Source of the DNA: Pseudomonas abietaniphila
GTDB taxonomy: Bacteria; Pseudomonadota; Gammaproteobacteria; Pseudomonadales; Pseudomonadaceae
DNA length: 64,000 nucleotides
Direction of reading: 5' to 3'
NCBI RefSeq assembly: GCF_900100795.1
Contig: NZ_FNCO01000018.1
Span: forward strand, 62,001 to 126,000
A model generated the notes under the pieces. The model made no database searches. It was not told the DNA's origin and was given only the letters and a program-made list of their open reading frames with translations. Below, in pieces: positions 1 through 8,323 of this stretch. Made by a program: the position numbers and the translations under genes. Each line of letters begins with the position of its first letter. Within the stretch, counting starts at the first letter, position 1.

Positions 1-228
1 ACGATGATCGTTGTCACGATTGTCGGCATGCTCGTCATTGCGATGATCGTTACCGTGATCATTGCCTCGATTATCCTGTGGACCGCCTTGCGGGCCTCGG
101 TCCTGATGTTGGCCAGGGCCATGGTCGTCATTGCCGCCACGTTGATCCGGGGGTGCCGCGTGGACCAGCGCACTGGCGCTGAGCATCAGCACGCCTAACC
201 CTGCGATCAAACGATTCGAGACTTTCAT
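1..228 (-). CDS. RcnB-like secreted His/Asp/Asn-rich protein, N-terminal part only
   Basis: The reading frame starts at an ATG at 228 preceded by AGGAGC and runs off the left edge of the window, so only about 76 codons are seen. It opens with a signal peptide (hydrophobic run ending in ALVHA) followed by a low-complexity stretch rich in His, Asp, Asn, Gly and Gln with repeated ND-H units. This layout is typical of RcnB-family periplasmic proteins, which are linked to nickel/cobalt homeostasis in enterobacteria. The conserved C-terminal RcnB domain would lie outside the window, so the family call is an inference from composition. It lies downstream of trpA but is separated from it by a terminator. 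Confidence 0.6.
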   Translation of the reverse strand, partial: MKVSNRLIAGLGVLMLSASALVHAAPPDQRGGNDDHGPGQHQDRGPQGGPQDNRGNDHGNDHRNDEHADNRDNDHR

Positions 229-261
229 GTAGCGTGCTCCTGAGCAAATTCGAGTCAGCAA

Positions 262-298
262 AAAGGGGTTCAGAATCAGGTTCTGAACCCCTTTGCTG
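262..298 (-). terminator. Rho-independent terminator after trpA
   Basis: A 14-bp perfect stem (arms 262-275 and 281-294) with a 5-nt loop lies just downstream of the trpA stop. Read on the minus strand, the stem ends in CCCCTTTTT, so it should end the trpBA transcript before the RcnB-like gene. Confidence 0.8.
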
Positions 299-353
299 TA
301 CTGCTTAGTCTGCTAACAAAGGTGGAGATTCCTCTGTATCAGAAACTTTACCT

Positions 354-1166
354 TCAGGACACACGGGCCTTACGCACGCCTTCGGACAGCTCGGCGCACA
401 GCTTCAGCACACCGCTGACGGCCTGATCGGCCGACTGCGCGTTGGCGATTTGATCGATCAACGCAGAGCCGACTACCACGCCCTCGGCGACACGGGCGAT
501 GGCGGCGGCTTGATCCGGTGTGCGAATGCCGAAACCGATGCTGATCGGCAGGTCGGTATGGCGACGCAGACGTGTGACCGCTTCTTTCACATGCTCGATG
601 GTCGCCGCGCCCGCACCGGTTACACCGGCCACCGACACGTAGTACACGAAGCCCGAACTGCCATTGAGAACGGTTGGCAGACGGTTGTCATCGGTGGTTG
701 GCGTGGTCAGACGGATGAAGTCCAGACCCGCTTCCTGCGCGGGGTCGCACAGCTCGTTGTTGTGCTCAGGTGGCAGGTCGACCACGATCAGGCCATCAAC
801 ACCGGATTCACGCGCTTCGGCGATAAAACGCTCTACGCCATAGTTGTGGATAGGGTTGTAGTAACCCATCAATACCAGCGGGGTCGTGGTGTCTTCGACG
901 CGGAACTCGCGAACCATTTGCAGGGTTTTCGCCAGATTCTGCTTGGCGTCCAGCGCGCGAATGTTCGCCAGCTGGATCGCCGGGCCATCGGCCATCGGGT
1001 CGGTGAAGGGCATGCCCAGCTCGATCACATCGGCACCGGCTTTTGGCAGGCCTTTCAGGATCGCCAGCGAAGTGTCATACGCAGGGTCACCCGCAGTGAT
1101 GAACGTCACCAAGGCGGCACGGTTTTGTTCTTTGAGGTCGGCAAAACGTGTTTGCAGGCGGCTCAT
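354..1166 (-). CDS. trpA: Tryptophan synthase alpha subunit
   Basis: TrpA cleaves indole-3-glycerol phosphate to indole and glyceraldehyde-3-phosphate; the indole is channelled to TrpB in the cytoplasmic alpha2beta2 complex. The 270-residue protein is of normal length and carries the signature IELGMPFTDPMADGP, with the catalytic pair at Glu49 and Asp60. Its ATG overlaps the trpB stop by one base (TGATG), so translation is probably coupled. In Pseudomonas trpBA is separate from the other trp genes and is activated by TrpI in response to indoleglycerol phosphate. A strong terminator follows. Confidence 0.97.
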   Translation of the reverse strand: MSRLQTRFADLKEQNRAALVTFITAGDPAYDTSLAILKGLPKAGADVIELGMPFTDPMADGPAIQLANIRALDAKQNLAKTLQMVREFRVEDTTTPLVLMGYYNPIHNYGVERFIAEARESGVDGLIVVDLPPEHNNELCDPAQEAGLDFIRLTTPTTDDNRLPTVLNGSSGFVYYVSVAGVTGAGAATIEHVKEAVTRLRRHTDLPISIGFGIRTPDQAAAIARVAEGVVVGSALIDQIANAQSADQAVSGVLKLCAELSEGVRKARVS

Positions 1167-2392
1167 CAGTGTTTCTCCTGCTTGGACAGATCCATATGGT
1201 GCATGACGGTTTGCATGTCCTTGTCGCCACGACCGGACAGGTTGACCACCATCAGGTGATCCTTTGGCAGCGTTGGTGCGCGCTTGAAGACTTCAGCCAG
1301 GGCGTGAGCGGTTTCCAGCGCCGGAATGATGCCTTCCAGACGGCAGCACTGGTGGAACGCGGTCAGGGCCTCGTCGTCAGTGACCGAGGTGTATTCGACG
1401 CGGCCGATGTCGTGCAACCACGCGTGTTCAGGGCCGATGCCTGGGTAGTCCAGACCGGCAGAAATCGAGTGTGCGTCGATGATCTGGCCGTCGTTGTCCT
1501 GCAGAAGGAACGTGCGGTTGCCGTGCAGTACGCCCGGAACGCCGCCGTTCAGGCTCGCTGCGTGCTTGCCGGTTTCGATGCCGTGACCGGCCGCTTCGAC
1601 GCCGATGATGCGCACGGAGGTGTCATCCAGAAACGGATGGAACAGGCCCATGGCGTTGGAGCCGCCGCCGATGCACGCGACCAGGCTGTCTGGCAGGCGC
1701 CCCTCTTGGGCTTGCATCTGCTCGCGGGTTTCCTTGCCGATCACGGCCTGGAAGTCGCGGACCATCGCAGGGTAAGGGTGTGGACCGGCCACCGTGCCGA
1801 TCAGGTAGAAGGTGCTGTCGACGTTGGTCACCCAGTCACGCAGCGCCTCGTTCATTGCGTCTTTCAAGGTGCCGGTGCCGGCCACCACCGGGATGACCGT
1901 GGCGCCCAGCAGTTTCATGCGGAACACGTTGGCCTGCTGACGCTCGATGTCGGTGGTGCCCATGTAGATCACGCATTCCAGGCCAAAGCGCGCGGCCACG
2001 GTGGCGGTTGCCACGCCGTGCATGCCAGCGCCGGTCTCGGCAATGATGCGCTTCTTGCCCATGCGACGGGCCAGCAGGATCTGGCCGATGCAGTTGTTGA
2101 TCTTGTGCGCGCCGGTGTGATTCAGCTCTTCGCGTTTGAGGTAAATCTTGGCGCCGCCGCAGTGCTCGGTCAGACGCTCGGCGAAATACAGCGGGCTTGG
2201 ACGACCCACATAATCGCGTTGGAAATAGGCCAGTTCCTTGAGGAAGGCAGGGTCTTGTTTCGCGATCTCATACTCACGGTTCAAGTCGAGGATCAGCGGC
2301 ATCAGGGTTTCGGCTACGTAACGACCGCCGAACGCGCCGAACATGCCGCGCACGTCCGGGCCATTGCGATATTGGGTCTCTGTCTGGGACAT
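1166..2392 (-). CDS. trpB: Tryptophan synthase beta subunit
   Basis: This PLP enzyme condenses indole with serine to give tryptophan. The 408-residue protein shows the PLP-binding lysine motif HTGAHKIN (Lys97), a glycine-rich GGGSNA phosphate-binding segment and the C-terminal GRGDKD motif. It is the first gene of the trpBA operon and is transcribed away from trpI across a 121-bp divergent intergenic region. A long antisense open frame over it is a codon-bias shadow. The start ATG at 2392 is preceded by a GGAGG-like sequence (the complement of cctccg). Confidence 0.97.
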   Translation of the reverse strand: MSQTETQYRNGPDVRGMFGAFGGRYVAETLMPLILDLNREYEIAKQDPAFLKELAYFQRDYVGRPSPLYFAERLTEHCGGAKIYLKREELNHTGAHKINNCIGQILLARRMGKKRIIAETGAGMHGVATATVAARFGLECVIYMGTTDIERQQANVFRMKLLGATVIPVVAGTGTLKDAMNEALRDWVTNVDSTFYLIGTVAGPHPYPAMVRDFQAVIGKETREQMQAQEGRLPDSLVACIGGGSNAMGLFHPFLDDTSVRIIGVEAAGHGIETGKHAASLNGGVPGVLHGNRTFLLQDNDGQIIDAHSISAGLDYPGIGPEHAWLHDIGRVEYTSVTDDEALTAFHQCCRLEGIIPALETAHALAEVFKRAPTLPKDHLMVVNLSGRGDKDMQTVMHHMDLSKQEKH

Positions 2393-2513
2393 AGGAACCT
2401 CCGAGGTGACGAATAGGGTGAGCCGTTAAGGCAGTGAACACACTTTAACCAGCGCAAAGGCCGATGAAAACCGATAAGATCGGCGCAACCTGTCAGAAAA
2501 ACTCACAGATCCC
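2393..2513. promoter_or_regulatory. Divergent trpB/trpI control region with LysR-type dyad
   Basis: The 121 bp between the divergent genes hold an imperfect dyad at 2425-2449 with outer arms GTTAA and TTAAC, the kind of site bound by LysR-type regulators. In P. aeruginosa and P. putida TrpI binds two adjacent sites in this intergenic region and activates trpBA with indoleglycerol phosphate. The exact site boundaries here are inferred. Confidence 0.6.
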
Positions 2514-3413
2514 ATGAGCCGAGACCTTCCCCCGCTGAAAGCCTTGCGTGCTTTTGAAGCCACTGCCCGCCTCAACAGTGTGAGTCAGGCTGCGGAGCAA
2601 CTGCACGTTACCCATGGCGCTGTTAGCCGACAGCTGAAAGTTCTCGAAGAGCACCTGGGCGTTAGCCTGTTCAGCAAGGATGGTCGCGGCCTGAAACTCA
2701 CAGATGCCGGTATTCGTCTGCGAGACGCCAGCGGCGAAGCATTCGACCGACTGCGCAGCGTGTGCGCCGAGCTGAGCCAAGGCAGCGCGGATGCCCCGTT
2801 CGTTCTCGGCTGCTCGGGAAGTCTTTTGGCGCGATGGTTCATCCCTCGGCTGGGAAGGCTGAACGCCGACCTTCCCGATCTGAGGTTGCATCTGTCCGCT
2901 GGCGAAGGGGATCTGGATCCGCGGCGACCGGGGCTGGATGCATTGCTGGTATTCGCGGAGCCGCCCTGGCCTGCGGATATGCAGGTCTTCGAACTGGCGA
3001 GCGAACGAATCGGCCCTGTATTGAGCCCCCGTTTCGCGCGGTTCGAGGCGCTGTGCCAGGCGCCTGCACAGGCATTGCAGGGCGAGCCGCTTCTGCAAAC
3101 CACGTCGCGTTTGCAAGCATGGCCCAGTTGGGCAAAGCAAAACGGTATCGATCCCGACGCGCTGCACTACGGTCAGGGCTTCGAGCATCTGTATTACTTG
3201 CTGGAGGCTGCAGTTGCAGGCCTTGGAGTTGCCATCGCCCCGGAGCCGTTGGTCGCGGATGACTTAAAGGCAGGACGCCTCGCTGCGCCATGGGGCTTCA
3301 GTGAAACCCCGGCGCAACTGGCTTTGTGGATACCCAAACGTGCCGCCGATGGGCGGGCGCAACAACTGGCCCAATGGCTCAGGCAAGAGCTGGCACGTTC
3401 AGGTCAGGTGTAA
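2514..3413 (+). CDS. trpI: LysR-family transcriptional activator of trpBA
   Basis: TrpI is the Pseudomonas LysR-type activator that turns on trpBA when indoleglycerol phosphate builds up. The 299-residue protein has an N-terminal winged helix-turn-helix (about residues 8-65, including SVSQAAEQLHVTHGAVSRQL) and a LysR substrate-binding domain over the rest. It is divergent from trpB, the conserved arrangement for this regulator. Its stop codon directly abuts the convergent DUF883 gene, with no spacer. The ATG at 2514 lies within the control region, as is usual for autoregulated LysR genes. Confidence 0.93.
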   Translation: MSRDLPPLKALRAFEATARLNSVSQAAEQLHVTHGAVSRQLKVLEEHLGVSLFSKDGRGLKLTDAGIRLRDASGEAFDRLRSVCAELSQGSADAPFVLGCSGSLLARWFIPRLGRLNADLPDLRLHLSAGEGDLDPRRPGLDALLVFAEPPWPADMQVFELASERIGPVLSPRFARFEALCQAPAQALQGEPLLQTTSRLQAWPSWAKQNGIDPDALHYGQGFEHLYYLLEAAVAGLGVAIAPEPLVADDLKAGRLAAPWGFSETPAQLALWIPKRAADGRAQQLAQWLRQELARSGQV

Positions 3414-3740
3414 TCAACTACCGCGCTTGCACAGCAAGTAGGCCGCCAGCAAACCGATCGCACCCACGGCGACGCCTGCGGTGGTCCAAGGATGCTCTTG
3501 GGCGTAGTCACGTGTGGCAACGCCGGTTTCGCGCGTTTTCACTTTAACGTCCTCATAGACATCGCTCAGCAGGCTGCGCGAATGACTCAGCGCGCTTTCG
3601 GCGTTGGCCTTCAAGGACTTCAGGGTTTTGCGCGACTCGTCCGAAGCGTCGGACTTCAAGCTCTCAAGTGACTTGAGCAAACTCTCGATCTCGGCTTCCA
3701 TGCTTTGCAATGACGCTTTACGGGATGACGTGAATGCCAT
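3414..3740 (-). CDS. DUF883 (ElaB/YqjD-like) inner-membrane protein
   Basis: A 108-residue protein with a long amphipathic helical N-terminal region rich in Ser, Lys, Glu and Leu (residues 1-70), then a conserved EHPWTTAGVAVGAIGLLAAYLL segment ending in a short basic tail, the single C-terminal membrane helix. This is the layout of the ElaB/YqjD/DUF883 family, whose enterobacterial members are RpoS-controlled and can bind ribosomes at the membrane in stationary phase. The ATG is preceded by AGGAGAG at good spacing. Any ribosome role here is inferred from the family. Confidence 0.85.
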   Translation of the reverse strand: MAFTSSRKASLQSMEAEIESLLKSLESLKSDASDESRKTLKSLKANAESALSHSRSLLSDVYEDVKVKTRETGVATRDYAQEHPWTTAGVAVGAIGLLAAYLLCKRGS

Positions 3741-3942
3741 GATGTGACTCTCCTGCAGTGATGAGTGGCGTGTGTTGATTCCGACTACAGGGTTTTCAGA
3801 AAGTGCAGTGCGGGTTTCGAACAGCCGCTTTTTATGAACTTTTCAGCCGGTCCATGCGCCTCAAAGGTAGGCAAGCCACGCCGGACGTCAGGAGCAGATT
3901 CGCTGCTACGCTCCAATCGAAGACCATTTGAGGAAAACTGCC

Positions 3943-4158
3943 ATGACTGATCACCACACTTACAAAATGCTCGAACTGGTCGGCTCGTCGACCACCAGCA
4001 CCGACGATGCGATTCAGAATGCGATTGCCCAGGCCGCCAAGAGCGTCAAGCTCATGGAGTGGTTCGAAGTGCTGGAGACGCGCGGGCATATCGAGAACGG
4101 CAAAGTGGCGCACTTCCAGGTGACCATCAAAGTGGGCTTCCGCATCGATAACAGCTGA
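3943..4158 (+). CDS. Dodecin family flavin-binding protein
   Basis: A 71-residue protein matching dodecins, small beta-alpha-beta-beta proteins that assemble into hollow dodecamers storing flavin or FMN. It contains the typical KMLELVGSS start, the DAIQNAIAQA helix and the KVAHFQVTIKVGFRI C-terminal strand. A longer frame begins at a TTG at 3928, but the ATG at 3943 has a GAGGAAA ribosome site immediately upstream and gives the family's usual length, so that start is chosen. It is a single-gene unit followed by its own terminator. Confidence 0.92.
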   Translation: MTDHHTYKMLELVGSSTTSTDDAIQNAIAQAAKSVKLMEWFEVLETRGHIENGKVAHFQVTIKVGFRIDNS

Positions 4159-4248
4159 AAAACCTGAACTTTTAAACTGGCCGAGTGCCATAGCCTTCGC
4201 TATACATACCCCGCCGTTCGTGAATTCGGACGCGAGGACTCTGTGACG

Positions 4249-4273
4249 GGCCGCTGATCTCCAGCGGCCTTTT
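4249..4273 (+). terminator. Terminator after the dodecin gene
   Basis: A perfect 8-bp GC-rich stem (GGCCGCTG / CAGCGGCC) with a 5-nt loop is followed by TTTT. It lies between the dodecin stop and the DUF1161 gene. Confidence 0.75.
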
Positions 4274-4308
4274 ACGCTTGAAAAGCGCCTGACGAGGGAG
4301 TGTGACCG

Positions 4309-4533
4309 ATGAAGAAGATTCTTTTGGCGGTTGGGTTGTTGAGCATTGCGGGCACCACCTTTGCAGCCGGAAAATCGTGCGATGACGTGAAGGCGGACAT
4401 CGACGCGAAGATCAAAGCCAAAGGCGTGGCGTCTTACACGCTTGAAGCTGTGGACAAAGGCAGCGCCGCAGACGGCAAGGTCGTTGGCACCTGCGACGGC
4501 GGCAGCAAGGAAATTGTCTACAAACGCGGCTGA
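4309..4533 (+). CDS. DUF1161 small secreted protein, first copy
   Basis: A 74-residue protein with a clear signal peptide (MKKILLAVGLLSIAGTTFA) and a short mature domain with two cysteines (KSCDDVK and GTCDGG), which probably form a disulfide in the periplasm. This is the DUF1161 family, common in Pseudomonas and without a known function. A second member at 6454-6687 shares the same pattern (C-x-x-[VL]-K-A-x-I, SYTLE, VGTC, KIIY/EIVYK). GAGGGAG precedes the ATG, and a strong terminator follows. Confidence 0.85.
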   Translation: MKKILLAVGLLSIAGTTFAAGKSCDDVKADIDAKIKAKGVASYTLEAVDKGSAADGKVVGTCDGGSKEIVYKRG

Positions 4534-4552
4534 TTCAGCCCGTTGTGCCCAT

Positions 4553-4584
4553 AAAAAACCGACGCATCTGGCGTCGGTTTTTTT
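4553..4584. terminator. Bidirectional terminator
   Basis: A stem of at least 10 bp (AAACCGACGC / GCGTCGGTTT, loop ATCTG) is flanked by A-runs on one side and T-runs on the other. It can stop both the DUF1161 gene from the left and the convergent oxidoreductase gene from the right. Confidence 0.9.
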
Positions 4585-4595
4585 GTGTGCGCAGA

Positions 4596-5597
4596 CTAGC
4601 CTTTCGCGACCTGCGCCAGAATCTCGTAAGAGCGCAGCCGATCAGCGTGCTCATACATGTCGCAGGTGAAAATCAGCTCGTCGGCGTCGGTCTGTTCCAG
4701 CAACACGTCCAGCTTGGCGCGGATCTTTTCCGGGCCGCCGACCATCGCAAGCCCCAGGAAGTCCATCACCGCTTCGCGTTCATGGGGCAGCCACAGGCCG
4801 TTCATGCTCTCGACCGGAGGTTTTTGCATCAGGCTCTGCCCGCGCATCAGGTTGAGAATACGCTGGTACACCGACGTCACCAGATACTCCGCTTGCTCGT
4901 CCGTATCGGCAGCCGCCAACGGCACGCCCAGCATGACGTAAGGCTTGTCGAGCACCTCGGAAGGCTGGAAATGGTTGCGATAGACCCGAATGGCTTCATG
5001 CATGTAACGCGGCGCGAAGTGTGAGGCGAACGCATACGGCAAGCCTCGCTGACCGGCCAGCTGCGCGCTGAACAGACTCGACCCCAGCAGCCAGATCGGC
5101 ACGTTGGTGTTAGTGCCCGGCACGGCGATAACGCGTTGGTGCGGCTGGCGCGGCCCCAGGTAGCTCATGAGTTCCGCGACGTCATCGGGGAAGTCGTCGG
5201 CGCTGCCGGAGCGTTCACGGCGCAGGGCGCGAGCGGTCATCTGATCGGAGCCCGGCGCGCGTCCCAGACCCAGGTCAATACGGTCCGGAAACAGACTGGC
5301 CAAGGTGCCGAACTGCTCGGCGATCACCAACGGCGCGTGGTTGGGCAGCATGACGCCCCCCGAGCCGACGCGGATGGTCGACGTGCCGCCCGCCAGATAC
5401 GCCAGCAGTACTGAGGTGGCTGAGCTGGCGATGCCGTCCATGTTGTGGTGTTCGGCGACCCAGAATCGGTTGTATCCCCATTTTTCGACATGTTGCGCCA
5501 GGTCCAGCGCATTGCGCAGCGAAACCGCCGGGCCTTTGTCCTCGCGCACCGGAACCAGGTCGAGGGTAGAAATCTTCACATCAGCTAATCGTTTCAT
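4596..5597 (-). CDS. LLM-class (luciferase-like) flavin-dependent oxidoreductase
   Basis: A 333-residue protein of the bacterial luciferase-like TIM-barrel family: STLDLVPVRE at the N-terminus, the WVAEHHNM motif, RVGSGGVMLPNHAPLVIAEQFGTL and LGLGRAPGSD are typical of the single-component group related to E. coli YhbW. These enzymes use reduced FMN; the substrate cannot be read from the sequence. An upstream in-frame start at 5660 adds 21 poorly conserved residues; the start at 5597 matches the usual MKxLADVK N-terminus. It is transcribed toward the bidirectional terminator at 4553-4584. Confidence 0.85.
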   Translation of the reverse strand: MKRLADVKISTLDLVPVREDKGPAVSLRNALDLAQHVEKWGYNRFWVAEHHNMDGIASSATSVLLAYLAGGTSTIRVGSGGVMLPNHAPLVIAEQFGTLASLFPDRIDLGLGRAPGSDQMTARALRRERSGSADDFPDDVAELMSYLGPRQPHQRVIAVPGTNTNVPIWLLGSSLFSAQLAGQRGLPYAFASHFAPRYMHEAIRVYRNHFQPSEVLDKPYVMLGVPLAAADTDEQAEYLVTSVYQRILNLMRGQSLMQKPPVESMNGLWLPHEREAVMDFLGLAMVGGPEKIRAKLDVLLEQTDADELIFTCDMYEHADRLRSYEILAQVAKG

Positions 5598-5808
5598 AGG
5601 CCGCTGTTGATCCTCTTGGGGCTTGGTCTGGCGCCTCAGACGTTCGGGGCGTGAGAGCAAAGCCTGCGTTAAGCCTAAATATTTGCGTTAAGCCATAGGA
5701 TAAGGCCGGATTTTGAGGTTGCAATGGGCAGAGAGAAAATTCCTACTAATTTGGTCGGATTTTCCATAGCCGAAAAAAGACAAATTAAGCACGCGTGTCA
5801 TAACTGTT

Positions 5809-5836
5809 GAACTAACTCCCGCCTACACTCCTCAGA
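5809..5836 (+). promoter_or_regulatory. Putative AlgU (sigma-22) promoter of osmC
   Basis: GAACTA at 5809-5814 and TCAGA at 5832-5836 are separated by 17 nt, close to the AlgU consensus GAACTT-N16/17-TCTGA. osmC is a reported AlgU target in P. aeruginosa. A CTACACT extended -10-like element (5823-5829), possibly read by RpoS, lies inside the same stretch. Confidence 0.6.
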
Positions 5837-5889
5837 CTTTTGGTCCACGTGCGATCACTTCGCACTTTTTTCATTCATGAGGAGACACC

Positions 5890-6321
5890 ATGAGCATCGT
5901 CAAGAAAGCATCCGCCCACTGGGAAGGCGACCTGAAGACAGGTATCGGTAGCATCTCCACTGAAACCGGCGTGCTGCGCGAAGCCCCTTACGGCTTCAAG
6001 GCCCGCTTCGAAGGCGGCAAAGGCACCAACCCGGAAGAGCTGATCGGCGCAGCCCACGCGGGTTGCTTCTCGATGGCTCTGTCGATGATCCTGGGCGGTG
6101 AAAACCTGAAGGCCGACAGCATCGACACCACTGCTGACGTCACACTGGATCAGGTCGATGGCGGCTTCGCGATCACCGCTGTGCACCTCACTCTGAAAGC
6201 CAAAGTCCCAGGCGCAACTCAAGAGCAGTTCGACAAATTGACTGCAATGGCCAAAGAAGGCTGCCCGGTCTCCAAGGTGCTGAACGCGAAGATCACCCTG
6301 GATGCCACGCTGCTGAGCTGA
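5890..6321 (+). CDS. osmC: OsmC-type organic hydroperoxide peroxidase
   Basis: OsmC reduces organic hydroperoxides with a pair of cysteines in the cytoplasm and is induced by osmotic and envelope stress. The 143-residue protein has the family length, the catalytic cysteines in AHAGCFSMAL and EGCPVSKVL, and the N-terminal ASAHWEGDLKTG strand. The ATG is preceded by GAGGAGA. It is a single-gene unit with an AlgU-like promoter upstream and a stem-loop downstream. Confidence 0.95.
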   Translation: MSIVKKASAHWEGDLKTGIGSISTETGVLREAPYGFKARFEGGKGTNPEELIGAAHAGCFSMALSMILGGENLKADSIDTTADVTLDQVDGGFAITAVHLTLKAKVPGATQEQFDKLTAMAKEGCPVSKVLNAKITLDATLLS

Positions 6322-6342
6322 TCCTGCGTTGAGGCAACACCC

Positions 6343-6370
6343 GATGACCCGCACATGCGGGTCATCTGCG
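6343..6370 (+). terminator. Stem-loop after osmC
   Basis: A perfect 10-bp stem (GATGACCCGC / GCGGGTCATC) with a 4-nt loop lies 22 bp after the osmC stop. The U-tract is weak (TGCGTTTC), so termination may be incomplete. Confidence 0.55.
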
Positions 6371-6453
6371 TTTCGGGCCAAGGAGAACCGGCTCGTCGCG
6401 GCAAGGTCATATGCAGGGCCAATGCGAATCGCACGGCATCGAAGGAGTCGAAC

Positions 6454-6687
6454 ATGAAACGCATCGCCGCAACCCTGATCATCAGTGCACTGACCACCAG
6501 CGTGTTCGCTGCTCCCAAACCCTGCGAGGAGCTCAAGGCCGAGATCGAAGCCAAGATCCAGGCGCAGAACGTCAGTTCATACACGCTGGAAGTCGTCGGC
6601 AACGAAGAGGTTCATGATCAGAACATGGTCGTGGGCACCTGTGAGAACGGCACCAGGAAGATCATCTATCAGAAGAATGATCGGTGA
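6454..6687 (+). CDS. DUF1161 small secreted protein, second copy
   Basis: A 77-residue paralogue of the protein at 4309-4533: signal peptide (MKRIAATLIISALTTSVFAA), then KPCEELKAEIEAKIQAQNVSS, SYTLE, VGTC and a KIIYQK end. The two cysteines are conserved. The start at 6454 is chosen over upstream in-frame codons because GAAGGAG lies 6 nt before it and it opens the signal peptide. The function of DUF1161 is unknown. Two diverged copies flanking the oxidoreductase and osmC suggest an old local duplication. Confidence 0.85.
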   Translation: MKRIAATLIISALTTSVFAAPKPCEELKAEIEAKIQAQNVSSYTLEVVGNEEVHDQNMVVGTCENGTRKIIYQKNDR

Positions 6688-6719
6688 GTGTCGAGTGGAC
6701 CCGCATCCTCTTGTAGGTC

Positions 6720-7136
6720 CTAAGGAATGCAAAAAATCTCGCCCTCTTCCGCCAGCACTCTGCGTTGCTCGTCTCGCAGCTGGGCGTCGATGCTGTTGGC
6801 GATGTGGCGCACGTCGAGGCGATAACGGTGGCCCGCTTCGAAATGGTCGTAGTTGATCGTCACGTAGCATGTCAGCTCGTTGTAAATGTCCATCGACAAT
6901 CCCATCCCGCCCGGTGCGTATTCATAGTCGTAACGCACTTCGAGTTTGTGTTTGCCTGGCGTGACCTGAAAATAGCGGCCATCCTCCGTACGCACACCGT
7001 CCAGCTTGTCGGCCATCAGCGTCTTGCCGGTGAACGTGTGCAGGTCGACCCAGGCTTGTTGCGGATCGACCGCAGGCAATGGCCCCGCGCATCCAGCCAG
7101 CAGACTCAGAGCAATGATCGACAGGGGCAGGCGCAT
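6720..7136 (-). CDS. Uncharacterised lipoprotein
   Basis: A 138-residue protein beginning MRLPLSIIALSLLAGC: a lipoprotein signal with lipobox LAGC (Cys16), so it should be lipid-anchored. The mature part has HKLEVRYDYEY and DHFEAGHRYRLDVR strands, resembling beta-rich PEGA-like surface-presented domains, and a Cys near the C-terminus. I do not recognise a named family. A longer frame starts at 7217, but the lipoprotein start at 7136 is better supported. It is divergent from the lipoprotein peptidase gene at 7247. Confidence 0.75.
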   Translation of the reverse strand: MRLPLSIIALSLLAGCAGPLPAVDPQQAWVDLHTFTGKTLMADKLDGVRTEDGRYFQVTPGKHKLEVRYDYEYAPGGMGLSMDIYNELTCYVTINYDHFEAGHRYRLDVRHIANSIDAQLRDEQRRVLAEEGEIFCIP

Positions 7137-7246
7137 GGCAGACTCCGCATTCAGGCAGATGACGAGGGTGGTTGCGTCGCGGGCCGGCTCTGCGGCATAA
7201 CAGTCGACGCTGTGCACCTTGTGTTTTTCTACGTTAAGGCCGCTGG

Positions 7247-8308
7247 ATGAATCGACTCAAAACAACGTGGTTCCGGCGCGGCGTGCCGATGCTGGCGATT
7301 TTACTCCTCAGCGGCTGTTCCAGTCTTTCCTATTACACGCAGTTGGCCAGCGGTCAGTTGGCGTTGCTCAGGGCGCGCGAGCCGGTGAGCGATATCATTG
7401 CCGATCCGCAGCGTGATCCCAAGCTGCGCGACCGTCTGCTCAAGTCGCAGCAGGCTCGCGCGTTCGCCAGCCAGCACCTGCATCTGCCGGACAATCAAAG
7501 CTATCGGCTGTTCGCGGACATCCATCGGCCTTACGTGGTCTGGAACGTCTTCGCCACAGGCGAGTTTTCTCTTGATCCGGTGACCCATTGCTTCCCCATC
7601 GCAGGTTGCGTCGCCTATCGCGGTTACTACGACCAGAATGCGGCGCGAGGGGAAGCGGCGTTGCAGAAGCTCGACGGCAAAGACGTGTACGTCAGCGGCG
7701 TCGAGGCCTATTCGACCCTGGGCTGGTTCAACGACCCGATCATCAGCTCAATGATGAACTGGGGTGATGAACGTCTGGCGACGTTGATCTTTCACGAACT
7801 GGCGCACCAGCGGTTTTATGTGAAGGACGACAGCGAGTTCAATGAGTCCTACGCCACCTTCGTGGAAGAAGAAGGCACCCGGCAGTGGCGGGCAGCGCGA
7901 GGATTGCCGCCCGAGACAGCGTCCTCGGAGACGCAACGTCGTGATCAACTCACGCAACTGGTGCTCAATACCCGGGACCGTCTCAAAGCGCTTTACGCCG
8001 AGCCTCTTGGCGCGGACGTCATGCGCCAGCGCAAGACGGCAGAATTCGAGCGTCTGCGCAGTGAATACAGACAGATGCGTGACAGCCAATGGGGCGGCGA
8101 CAAGCGTTTCGATGCGTGGGTGTACGCACCCATGAACAACGCCCGGTTACTCCCGATCGGACTCTATGATCAGTGGGTGCCCTCGTTCGAGGCGCTGTTC
8201 AGGCAGGTCAACGGAGACTGGGTGGCCTTTTTCGCAGCAGTCGAGAAGATGGGGGCGTTGCCCAAGGAAGAGCGCAAGGCCGCGCTCGAGCGGTTGGCGA
8301 AGCCTTGA
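7247..8308 (+). CDS. Lipoprotein zinc aminopeptidase, DUF2265 family
   Basis: A 353-residue predicted lipoprotein (lipobox LLSGC, Cys24) with the gluzincin motif HELAHQ at residues 183-188, followed by NESYATFVEEEG, where the downstream Glu would be the third zinc ligand. This matches the putative aminopeptidase family PF10023. It probably acts at the periplasmic face of the envelope; the substrate is unknown. It is divergent from another lipoprotein gene with a 110-bp intergenic region. Confidence 0.88.
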   Translation: MNRLKTTWFRRGVPMLAILLLSGCSSLSYYTQLASGQLALLRAREPVSDIIADPQRDPKLRDRLLKSQQARAFASQHLHLPDNQSYRLFADIHRPYVVWNVFATGEFSLDPVTHCFPIAGCVAYRGYYDQNAARGEAALQKLDGKDVYVSGVEAYSTLGWFNDPIISSMMNWGDERLATLIFHELAHQRFYVKDDSEFNESYATFVEEEGTRQWRAARGLPPETASSETQRRDQLTQLVLNTRDRLKALYAEPLGADVMRQRKTAEFERLRSEYRQMRDSQWGGDKRFDAWVYAPMNNARLLPIGLYDQWVPSFEALFRQVNGDWVAFFAAVEKMGALPKEERKAALERLAKP

Positions 8309-8323
8309 GCCTGACCTCGGACC

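Noticed and set aside
1148..2416. 422-residue plus-strand open frame opposite trpB
   Set aside because: It is fully antisense to trpB, lacks a ribosome site and recognisable domain, and reflects codon bias in a GC-rich gene.
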